Below the pieces are notes generated by a model. That model ran no database searches, was not told where the DNA came from, and saw only the letters and a list, made by a program, of their open reading frames with translations. A DNA stretch of 64,000 bases from Hirsutella rhossiliensis (taxonomy: Eukaryota > Ascomycota > Sordariomycetes > Hypocreales > Ophiocordycipitaceae). A program made the translations under genes and the position numbers. The first letter of the stretch is position 1. The number at the start of each line of letters is the position of its first letter. The DNA lies in the NCBI RefSeq assembly GCF_020360975.1, contig NW_025408670.1:2356001-2420000 (forward strand). Direction: 5' to 3'. Shown one piece after another: positions 50,001 through 59,320 of this stretch.

Positions 50001-52130
50001 ATAACGCCGACTTTAAGAAAGAAGAAAAAGAGGAAGCTGCTAGATTAGATGATCTAGACGAAGAAGGAGACTATAGGAAAGCGGTAGAGCTAGAATACGC
50101 CTGCCTCCCTACGCCTCCTCTTACGGAACTAGAAGAAGATCTAGAAGCAGCTTTCTCTATTAGTCTTCCCGTCTCGACCCCTAAGGGGGTAGGAAAGGCA
50201 CCTCTCTCGAAGGATTACTAGGCTGCCTTTTTATCCCTGCTTCGAGAAGCAAAGGAAGGTATAGGGCCCGATACGAAAGAAGACTAGTTTCTCCCCTATT
50301 TCGATCGTTTTTCCGACTTCTACCCAACGCTAATAGAAGACGGTTCCCACGGAGCGTTCACAGCAGGCCGGCTTTTCAAGCCAATATCAGCAAGGAAGGT
50401 ATATAAAAGAGACCTCCCGGACCCACCAGCAAACCAGAAGCAGCTAGAAGGACACCCCTTTAGAGACCAGTTTTTCTAGGCCTAGAAAGACCACCTAGCC
50501 TTACACAAAGAGATAGGGTCTTTCGTAGAGGTCCTAAAGGAAAAAGCAAGAGGAAAATAGGTCCTTAGCTATAAGTAGGTCTTTATCTATAAGACTAATA
50601 AACACAGCTTCCTTTAAAAGTATAAAGCCCGGCTAGTTATCTACGGGAACTAGTAGGAAAAAGGGGATCTTCCTACTAGGGCGACTACCCTAGTAGGGAT
50701 GTCTTTTCAGACCCTTATAGCTATAGCAGTAGAATTCGACCTCGAGCTCGATTAGATAGATACAGTTAACGCCTTTATTAACTGCCTACTCGAGGAAGAA
50801 GAAGTTGTCTATATACGCCTTCTACTAAGCTTCTAATAACTAGGAAAGGTTCTATAGCTTAGGAAAGTTCTATATAGACTACGAAGATCACCCCTTCTTT
50901 AGCAACAGCATTTAATAGGTTCCCTCGAAGCCCTAGGCTTTAAGAAAGTCCCTTAGGAACCGTGTATAATATAGAAGGGTAAAATCACGGTCTTCTTCTA
51001 CGTCGATGATATTATCTAGGCATACCCGAAAGAGGAAGAAGCTACTATAAGGGAGGCTATACGTAGCCTACAATAAAGGTATAAGATAACCTAGCTAGGG
51101 GAGCTAAAGTAGTTCCTAGGGATACGAATCCTTCGGAATAGGTCCTAACGGACTATCTAGCTTACCTAAGACGCTTATATCGATAAGGTCGCTTATAAAT
51201 TCCTCCCTAATTCCCTCGATAAGAAGCTTCCCTCTACGCCTATATTAGATAAAGAGCTTTTACCTAATCCGTCCTTTTAAGCTAGGGAGCAAGAGAAACA
51301 CTAATATTAATAGAAGGTAGGCTCCTGCTTTTTAGCTATTTCTACTAGACCGGATATCTCTTTTACGGTCTCCCGGCTAGCTAGGCATAACTAGAATCCT
51401 AGCCCTAGGCATTAAGAAGCAGTAGACAGAGCTATCCTTTATCTCTATTTAACGAGATTATATAGTCTGCGCCTAGGAGGGCAGGGAAGGAAACAAGCTG
51501 CCGAAATCTTCCTTTATTTAAGCGATTCGTCCTTTGCAGACAATTCCTTAGATAGAAAGAGCTTATAAGGGTATATTATGTCCCTTTTTAGAGGAACTAT
51601 TGCTTAGAAAGCTTCGAAGTAGGCTACCGTTACGACTTCTAGTATAGAGGCAGAGTTACTAGCTCTTTTAGAAGCGTTAAAAGAAGCGATTTTCCTTAGC
51701 CGGCTACTAATATCGTTACGACTGTAAATTCCGTCCCCGTTAGCTATAGAATGCGATAATATATAGACTATACGAATTCTTACGGAGGAAAACAGTAAGC
51801 TATCGACCCGGCTACGGTATATCGATATCTACTAGCATTAGTTACGCTAAGAGGTCTAAAGGGGACTTATTTCCGTCCGTTAGGTTCTAATAGCATTAAT
51901 AAAAGCCGACGGTCTTACGAAGCCCCTACCGAAGTAGAAGCTAGCTATCTTTTTATAGCAAATAGGGCTAGAAGACGTTCGAGAGAAGCTATCCTTAAAG
52001 GCCCGCCTTAAGAGTCTACGAGAGGAGCTAATAGTACGTACGAGAAGGTAACGTCTATAGCCGAAGAAAAGGAAGAGGTTTTTCCCTTTAGAGGGCCCCC
52101 TATTTTAATTGGGTTTTTTCCCTTCTAAGA
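47100..52130 (+). pseudogene. copia-2 copy 2 gag-pol, stop-riddled but readable
   Basis: Plus-strand order is Gag (47200-48180, helical, ending in an Ala/Pro-rich linker), a protease remnant NSGAS near 48524 (active-site Asp changed to Asn by a RIP-type G-to-A), GAG-pre-integrase WHARLSHPGPLALYKLG near 48971, the integrase core (VRVIFFIDAFLGIVFPYF near 49190), RT with YVDD at 50999-51010, and RNase H (FADNSLDRKSL, then EAELLALLEALKEA). Order and motifs are diagnostic of Ty1/copia. Dozens of TAG and some TAA codons sit at former CAG, TGG and CAA positions, so it makes no protein. Between them the frame is continuous. Confidence 0.88.
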
Positions 52131-52335
52131 AGGCTCCCCTTTCTTATAGGACTTTCCCCTCTTTAGGCCCCTTTTCCTTAAGTAGGTCTAAAAGAGCCTA
52201 GGGACCCGAAAGGGCCCCTACTTTCCTCGAGTAAAGGGAGAAGTATAGAGCTAAGAACCTCCTCTATACGCTTACTAGCCCGAAGCCGTATTAGCTATGC
52301 CCTTACTATAAGGGCAGGCCATAGCTAAGGGGGTA

Positions 52336-52820
52336 TGTCGCGAAGCGTGGCCTGATTTCGCAGTTCTCGGAGATATCCCTTAGTAAGAGGGACCAAGGAA
52401 GCTAAAAACACCCGGTATAAAAGAAGGAAGAAGGAGCTAAAAAGAGGTGCAGAAAGGAGGGTAGGGGCATAAGGGGGAGCAGAAGTAGCGATAGCTTCCT
52501 ATAGAGGTAGCGAGAGATAAGACGGATAGGCCGGCAACGGCTAGAAAGGAGGGGAAAAACCGGCAAAAAGCTCGGTAGTCGAAAGGACATTAGTAGCTTC
52601 TTTAAGCAGGATCTTCTTTATTAATTAAGATACTAGACGGGTATAAAGAGGGGCGTTAGATAGAGGAAAAAAGGACAATTAAGGCAATATAATAATCACT
52701 CCCCTACCGTAATTGCTGCTCCCGTAAGAATCAAATCTCTCTGCCCTGCCTATCCGACCCCTTACTTTTAATTTCACCTTCGTGCATTTTTATATACTTC
52801 TCGCATCTCTCTTCGCGAGA
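52336..52820 (+). repeat. copia-2 copy 2 3' LTR
   Basis: A 485-bp partner of 46489-46973, preceded by the polypurine tract CTAAGGGGGTA. It differs from the 5' LTR at scattered RIP-type positions. Confidence 0.9.
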
Positions 52821-53150
52821 ATAATAGCTATAATATAGTCTCCTTTATATAGTACTAGTTAATATCGAATTAATATAGCTTATTAGTTTTTTATAAGAAT
52901 TTAAGGTATTTATTAGATTTTAATTTTAAGTATTTCTTTAAATTCTTTAAAGTATAAAGCGTATTCTTTAATTCTAGTTTTTTCCCTTAATAGTAAAGAT
53001 AGTAATATAAGTTCGTTTTTATCTTTTATTTCTTAAAGTATTTCTTATTCTTTAAAGCTTATATTATCGATATTCTATTATTCCTCTTTAAGTTATTATC
53101 TAAGTTTTATAAGTATAAGGGCTATATCTCTATCTTTTTTATTATATTAT

Positions 53151-53715
53151 CTTAAGGTAAATGAGTAAAAGCGGAATTTTAGGAAATTAAGGAATTACGT
53201 AAGACTAAGTAATAGAGGGGAAGAAGGAGTATAAGGTAGGATTTTCAACGGAATTTATTAGTAGTGTATTAGTGTATAGAAGAGGTGTTAAAGTTAATAA
53301 TACTTAATCTATCTACTAGCGGACATGCTGTCTTATATAGACAATTATAGCTAAACGGAAGAACCTTTCGGGACTAGATTTAGGCTGCCGTATAGCCCCG
53401 AGACTGGGAAATTCCGTGGTACCTCGAGTGAATCTAGAAGTGTCTTGGTTCTACTAATATTCGTGTTTAAAGGAGGTTGGTCGTGCCGGTGTTCTTAAGA
53501 GGTCTTAGCTAGCATTCTAAGCTAGCTCTGTTCCTTCGATTCCCGATTGTACGATAACCGGCAACCCGATTAATGCATAATAACATGCAAAATAACGAGC
53601 GATTCCTGCTCTATAGGATAAGATTTTGTCTATAATTAATATACTACTTATTAGCTTATATAATCGGGAGAGTATATTATAGCTGCTTTATTTATAGTAG
53701 GAACACCGTTCCTTA
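53151..53715. mobile_element. 565-bp nonautonomous element, copy 3 (inside G2)
   Basis: This 565-bp copy has a perfect 8-bp duplication, TATATTAT, at 53143-53150 and 53716-53723. G1 supplies the empty site: GTTATGTTGTTTATAGAC near 60544 is uninterrupted there. This is the best of the three copies for defining the ends, CTTAAGGTAAATGAG and CACCGTTCCTTA. Confidence 0.85.
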
Positions 53716-54500
53716 TATATTATTTATAAACTACCTATTATAGTTATTAATTTTTATTTTATATATCTTCTTAAAATCGTTTATTATTCTTCTTAATCTA
53801 GTTTTAGGAGACTCCTTTAAGGTAAGAGTATTTTAGTTTTATAAATTTAACTTATTTTTATATTTTAAGATCCCTTTATTATATTATTATAAGAGCTTTC
53901 CTTAATAGCTTTAAGAACTAATTAATACCGTTCTTATCGCTTAAGTATACTATATATTTATTATTATAATATATAGTCTAACTAAAGAGCGTATACTTTA
54001 GTTCTTATTTATTAGTAGCGTTTAAGTATTTCCTATATTTTAGGGCTAGGGCCTAATAGGTTTTCGTCTCCTTATAAGGTTATTTATATTCCTTAAAGTA
54101 ATATCTAAGTTTCCTATAGTTAAAATACTTTCCTTTACTTTTTTATATTATATTTAGGTTTATCTTACTTAGGTTAGTTATATAAGTATAAGTAATAAAA
54201 GTTTTATATCTTTTCTTATAGTTAATATATTAGTTAAAGTTATTCCTATAAAAAGGGTTTTAGTTTCCTCTTTCTTTTTTTCTTTTCTTACTATTATATA
54301 TACTATTTATTATTAATTCGTACTACTATAATAATATAGTCTAAGAGGTTATTAGGTCGATTTTCCTTATAAAGCTTATTCTTAACTTCTTCTTTAAGCT
54401 TATTATAGAATTATAATATAAGAGGTTCGTTATCTTAATTAAGCTTTAAGGTAACTTAATTAAACTTTATAGTATAATCTAATACTAAGATCCTTTATTA

Positions 54501-54998
54501 TGTGACGACCGGTGATATTCCCAAGGGATAAACCTGTCGTGGGGTTTATGTTGGCAGATACAACAGGGCGTGGTCTGAGCAATGATAAGTATGTCACGTT
54601 GGTGATGAGTCGGAGGTCGTAGACCGTAGACTGTAACCAGGTAATCAAGTGATCGGAATCAGAGATGAGATCGTGATAGGGATCGTAATGATTGTGTTGA
54701 AAGCTAAAGAGCTATCTAGTCTAAAGGAGTGGAATTGGGTGTCCTTATATACCCAGTGGTCCTTCGTGGATCATTCAGCGAACGTGATGATCCTGTTCAC
54801 GGATCGTTGGATCATTGAGACGATCCAATGATCCTGTACATCGTCGTTGGATCATCGAGATGATCCAATGAGCTGGATCGTTGGGATCACCAAGTGATCC
54901 AAATGATCCATCACGTGACTTCGCGGGATCCTGTACCTCCGTCACGTGTCGGCCTTGTTGAGGGCTGCTTGTGACCAACCGTTGGTCGGGTCGTAACA
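54501..54998 (-). repeat. G1 3' LTR
   Basis: A 498-bp LTR, TGTGACGACC...GGTCGTAACA. The inner flank, read on the minus strand, has AAAGAGGGAGACC, a probable polypurine tract. It differs from the 5' LTR by a G-run length, one transition and a C-run length. Confidence 0.92.
54767..54930. promoter_or_regulatory. GATC-rich inverted-repeat array in G1 LTR (U3)
   Basis: Thirteen GATC tetranucleotides occur in about 165 bp, arranged as direct and inverted GGATCATTG and CGATCCAATG units. On the minus strand they lie directly upstream of a TATA box (GGGTATATAAGGACACCC, 54738-54755), the position of U3 enhancers. Two CACGTG E-boxes follow within 50 bp. The same array is in the 5' LTR near 62130-62295. 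G2 lacks it. Confidence 0.6.
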
Positions 54999-55077
54999 TC
55001 AGGTCTCCCTCTTTGGTCTTGCCCTCAAGACCTGCTTTAGCCGCCGTGTCGCGTATCCTGGCTGTCTTTCTGCGTGA

Positions 55078-55683
55078 GTGTGTGTGTTTTCTTTCCTTCC
55101 TTCATCATCATGGCCCGTCATGCCGTCTGACCGTGTTCTTAAGAATCGCTTCAAACCTCGTTCTTCCAAGACAGAGCAGCGCAACGCCCTTCTCGGCGTT
55201 ATACTGGGAAGTTCCGCCATCATGCCTGAAGCATGCTCGTCTTGCCGTTCTCGTGGTTTCACGGATTGCCAAATATCGGTGTCCGACTCGTCACGTTGTT
55301 ATGACTGCGTTCGCCTGAACCTATCCTACTGCGATGCCAAGGGGCTTTCGGTCCAGCAGCTCCGCAAGATTGGCGCACAGCACCAAAAAATAGAGTCTGA
55401 GCTCGAGGCTGCGGAGGAGGAGCGTCGCAAGTTGGATGCCAAAGTGGAGCGGTTGCGGAAGCAAAAGAAGATGTGGTTCGAGAGAATGATGCAGGCGGTT
55501 TCTCGTGGTCTTGATAGTGTCGAGGAGTTGGAGCGCGTCGAGCGCGAGGAAGCGGAGAGGGAGCAGCGTCGAGTTAGTGAGGTGCAGCCGTGTTCCCCTC
55601 ATTCTGATCGGTTGCCTTCGGAGTTTGTCGGAGACTGGGACGCTGTCCACCCCGAGGTAGCGCTCTCCGTCTTTTCTGGCTGA
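55078..55683 (+). CDS. opposite-strand ORF in G1: Zn2Cys6-like motif plus coiled coil
   Basis: This 201-codon frame runs against gag-pol, between the 3' LTR and the chromodomain. Residues 53-85 contain six cysteines spaced C-x2-C-x7-C-x9-C-x2-C-x7-C, close to the fungal Zn(II)2Cys6 binuclear cluster. A highly charged, probably coiled-coil helix follows (about residues 95-160: EAAEEERRKLDAKVERLRKQ). A second in-frame ATG at 55120 gives a 187-residue form that may be the real start. The 3' end overlaps the pol terminus tail to tail by about 85 bp. The frame is intact while gag-pol is broken. I recall similar Cys-rich coiled-coil hypothetical proteins in ascomycete genomes, but no function is known to me; DNA binding or regulation of the element is inference. 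Confidence 0.65.
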   Translation: MCVFSFLPSSSWPVMPSDRVLKNRFKPRSSKTEQRNALLGVILGSSAIMPEACSSCRSRGFTDCQISVSDSSRCYDCVRLNLSYCDAKGLSVQQLRKIGAQHQKIESELEAAEEERRKLDAKVERLRKQKKMWFERMMQAVSRGLDSVEELERVEREEAEREQRRVSEVQPCSPHSDRLPSEFVGDWDAVHPEVALSVFSG

Positions 55684-57150
55684 CCTTGGGTTCGTTGGTG
55701 GAACTGCCGAAGTAGGGAGCCGCAGTGCGTCAGGTGCTTGAGTGGTTCCCAGGTATTTTCCTCTGGTCCGTATTCTTTCCATTTAACAAGGTATTCTTGT
55801 TGCTGACCTTGTCTTCTTGTATCCAGTATTTGTTCGGCTTCGTATTCTTGATCATCGTCGACTTCGATTTTGTCCTGTGGTTTGGCGTCTCGTGGTGCTG
55901 GTTCCAATAATGAGATATGAAATATCGGGTGTATCCGCATTGTTGTTGGTAGCGAAAGTTCGTAGTTGACTTTTGAAATGGTTTTCTTGACCTTGAACGG
56001 TCCAAGTTTCTTGAAATCCAATTTGTTGCTTGGTCGTTTTGTTTTGATGTTTCGTCGTACGAGGTAGACCATGTCTCCTCTCGAAAGATTGGTCCCTGCA
56101 ATCTTTTCCGATTGTAGTGAGTGGACATTCGTTCTCTGACGAATTGAAGTTCTTGTTGCATTTCTTCATGCAATTTTCGTAGCTGATCTGCTTGCAGTAT
56201 CGCTCGTTCCGCTTGTGGTCCTTGTCGAGTGACCTTGAATGCTTCTGGGTTGTATCCGTAATTGGCGTATGCTGGTGAGAGCTTGGTTGTCTCTGTGACT
56301 GAGCTGTTGTAAGCTAGTTGTGCCGTCGGTAGCCATTTAACCCAATCGTTTTGTTCGTAGCTGATGTAGCATCGTAAATATTGTTCAAGCGTTTGGTTGA
56401 GTCGTTCTGTTTGTCCATCTGTTTGTGGGTGATAAGCTGTGCTGAGCTTATGTTTCGTCCCCAATTGTGCCATGAGAGCTTGCCAAAACTTGGCCACAAA
56501 TGTGCTTCCTCTGTCAGAGACAATCTCGTTCGGTAGTCCGTGATTGCTGACAATAGTTCGTAGGAACACATATGCTAGCTCTTCTGCATTGCTTGCTTCT
56601 TTGTACGGCAAGAAGTATCCGTACTTCGTCAATCTGTCGGTAATGACGAATATGCTGTCGTACTTGACGTTGGTCATGGGTTCTTTTGACAGTGGTAGCT
56701 TCGTGACATGGTCGAAAGCTATTGAATCCCATGGTTTTTCTGGTACTGGTAGTGGTTGTAATTCTCCGTATGGCTTGTGTCGTTCAGCTTTGCTTCGTGC
56801 GCAAAGTTCGCATTTTCTGATAGTTTCGCTGATTCGTTTCTTCATCCGTGGAAAGTCGTAGATTCGTCGAATTCTTTCCATCGTCCTCCGGATTCCTTGG
56901 TGTCCGTGTGTCGGGTGTTCGTGAATTTCGCGTATAACTTCGTCCTGAAGTTCTTCTGGTACAAAGATCTTTCCTTGATGCTTTGCCAGGCCATCTTCCC
57001 AAACAACTGGAAGTGGTTCCCAATCAACCTTATCGTAGGCTTGTTGGATCTTCTTCGTAAGGCCTTCGTCTGGATTGACCTTGAAGATTGCGTTAAGCTG
57101 TCGTTGTTGCATATTCCTTCATTGTTGAGCTCAAGGAGTTGTCCTTTCAC
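55599..57150 (-). pseudogene. G1 integrase with chromodomain, two frameshifts
   Basis: The N-terminal HHCC zinc finger (HEHPTHGHQG ... CELCARSK), the DDE core (AFDHV, VSDRGSTFVAKF, then YHPQTDGQTERLNQ) and the GPY-like C-terminal region (LDFKKLGPFKV) are all readable. A chromodomain follows (EYEAEQILD ... EYLVKWKEYGPEENTWEPL). Frame breaks lie near 57115 and 56085, each explained by one base missing from a short run (A-run and G-run). The chromodomain normally directs integration to H3K9-methylated chromatin, which fits its insertion into RIPed DNA here. Confidence 0.88.
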
Positions 57151-57770
57151 AATAGGTGCTCCTGTGTCGTAGTCGGATCGTCGGCTGAGGCATTAGCTCG
57201 ACCGTTTTCTGTTCCTTTTCTGTGGATTATTTCGTAGTCGAATTCTGATAGACATTCGGCCCATCGGATCTGTCGTCCGTTCAATTGTTGCGTCGTCGCG
57301 AAATGTGAGATGTTTTTGTGATCTGTGTAGACCTTGATTTTGTGTTTGCTTCCGAGAAGGTAGTGTCGAAATTCCTTAAAAGCTTGAATGATTGCGAGGA
57401 ATTCTTTGTCGTAGATGGGGTAATTGAGTTCTGCGCCATGTAGCTTTTTCGAGTAGAATGCAATTGGTCGTAGTCTTCCTTCATCGTCCTTCTGTCCGAT
57501 TTGTGCTCCTAGAGCAAAGTCTGATGCATCGGTTTCGAGTTCGATTTGTCGTTCTGGATCGAAGGTGGTTAAGACCGGTTCTTGCGTAATCGTCGTTTTG
57601 ATGCATTCGAAAGCTTCGTTGGCTTTGTCGTCCCATGTAAACTCTTTTTCCTTCTTCGTTAAGTCGTGTAGTGGTGTTGCAATCTTTCCGAAATCTTTGA
57701 TGAATCGTCGGTAGTAATTCGCAAATCCTAGAAACTTTGTACGTCCTTGACGTTCTTTGGCGTTGGCCAT
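57147..57770 (-). pseudogene. G1 RNase H segment of pol
   Basis: The segment reads from FLGFANYYRRFIKDF through the RT thumb into RNase H: LETDASDFALGAQ, AFYSKKL, YDKEFLAIIQAFKEFRHYL and YTDHKNI. These are the usual Asp, Glu and Asp catalytic positions. It joins the upstream RT in a different frame near 57735, where TTTCTAGG lacks one C, and loses frame again near 57188 at a C-run before the integrase linker. Confidence 0.88.
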
Positions 57771-58551
57771 TCTTTGACTGAGTTGATCTTGTCTTGTTGC
57801 ATTCGTATCTCTCCTGGTGAGATCGTGTGTCCGAGGAAATCTACTTCCTGTGTGTGGAACTTGCTTTTTTCTGGTTCAACCAGTAACTTCGCATTCTGAA
57901 GTGCGCGGAGTACCTTGTGGACGTGTTCCTTGTGTTCTTCTAGGGTGTCCGAGAAGATTAGGATATCATCCAGGTATACTACCACAAAGATGTCCAAGTG
58001 TTCGCGTAGGACATTGTTGATCATCCGTTGGAAGGTAGCTGGTGCATTTGTGAGTCCAAATGGCATTACCAGATATTCGAATAGTCCGAATTTCGTTCTG
58101 AAAGCTGTCATCCATTCGTGTCCCTTTTCATGCGTATTAAGTTGTAGGCGCCTTTGAGATCGAGGGCCGTAAACCATTTTTTGCCGTGCAGTCGATCTCG
58201 TAGTTCCGATATAAGCGGTAATGGTGTTCGGTCCTTCATTGTAATATCGTTTAGGCGTCTGTAGTCGACAACTAGTCGTAGCTTGCCGTTTTTCTTTGGA
58301 ACAAACATGACTGGGTAGCCTGCTTCGGATGTTGATGTTCGTATGTATCCCTTTCGTAGATTCTCGTCGAGGTAGTCGCGTAGCGTTTGCAGTTGCTTTT
58401 CGTTTAGGTTGTAAATCTTATGGAACGTCGGCGTTCTTCCATCTTTGAGACAAATTTCGTGGTCCCATTGACTGTGTTCGGGTAACCCTGTCTCGAGTTC
58501 TTCCTTGAAGAGTTTGTCGTATTTCCGGTATTCCTGTGGGATGTTCTTCAT
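57728..58551 (-). pseudogene. G1 reverse transcriptase segment of pol
   Basis: The first part (58551-58108) carries YPVMFVPKKNGKLRLVVDYR and TALDLKGAYNLIRM; the second (to 57728) carries MPFGLTNAPATFQRMIN, the active site YLDD at 57965-57976, and DFLGHTISPGEIRM. All seven conserved RT blocks of Ty3/gypsy appear. The two parts are out of frame near 58135 at an A-run. The junction with the protease near 58550 is also out of frame. Confidence 0.9.
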
Positions 58552-59273
58552 TCTGTCTTGTGGGCTTTGTTCTTTCTTTTGAGAGCTGGTTTCCTTGACT
58601 CGAGCTCTTTGTTGATTTGTTCGAGGTCTTTCCTTAGAGTGGCAATAACTCTTCGGATCTTCTTGTTGTGTCCTTTGTTCTGTTTATGTCGGATGCCAGG
58701 TTGTACAGCCGTGTTGGTCAGTACGTGGGTCTTGTCAGTCGATTTTGTTGTGTCCGCCGGTTCGGTTGCTGTTTTCGTTTGTATCGCTGAAGCCCGTAAT
58801 GATTTGCTTGAACGGTCATCCCTTTCGTCCTGTTCAGTGGCTAAATCATCGCAAAATTTTGCTTTCTCCCAAATCTGCTGGTCTTGGAAACTTGCGTCTT
58901 CGTTCCAACGCAGCTGGCCAGTTTTCCAGTTGATCAGTGGGTTGCTCTCCTGTAACCATGGAAGCCCTAACACAAGGTCGTGTTCTCCAATGTCCATGAT
59001 GTCGAAGTCGACTCGTTCGTCGTGGCCCTGGATATTGATGTCGAGGTGATCAATCTCCATATCAATGATTCCGTTGTTATAGTTGAAGGCCTCTCCTTCG
59101 ATATTCGTGAGTTCATATGGATCTTTCTTGTGTCTCCATGGGAGTCGGTAACGATTGATGACTCTAGGTGAAACGTAATTGCCCATCGCGCCGCAATCCA
59201 ATAGTGCGTGTACGTGATGTCCCGCGATTTGGATGTCCAATACCATTTGGTTGCCATGGCTTGCCGTTGCCAT
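58548..59273 (-). pseudogene. G1 aspartic protease and linker
   Basis: The retropepsin active site appears as ALLDCGAMGNYVS (Asp at 59196-59198; DCGA in place of DTGA or DSGA), with the second conserved segment DLVLGLPWL. It would cleave the Gag-Pol polyprotein. A lysine-rich linker (about 90 residues) leads to RT. Upstream reading (KGLQTGTTRQDPRTLC) shows continuity with Gag in another frame, broken near 59325. Confidence 0.82.
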
Positions 59274-59320
59274 GCATAGGGTCCTTGGATCTTGTCGTGT
59301 CGTGCCAGTCTGTAGCCCTT

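Larger units (their letters stand above)
46489..52820 (+). mobile_element. copia-2 copy 2: complete Ty1/copia element, moderately RIPed
   Basis: The element is 6332 bp with two 485-bp LTRs and a perfect ATAAT duplication at 46484-46488 and 52821-52825. It is inserted in G2: the uninterrupted text is readable in G1 near 60210-60240. It is the best-preserved copia-2 copy and serves as the reference for the family. Confidence 0.93.

Noticed and set aside
46555..52590. 62-codon minus-strand frame repeated at 46555 and 52402, and a 68-codon frame at 46866
   Set aside because: The repeat is simply the copia-2 LTR pair, and the 68-codon frame crosses the LTR boundary; translation is not supported by any motif.
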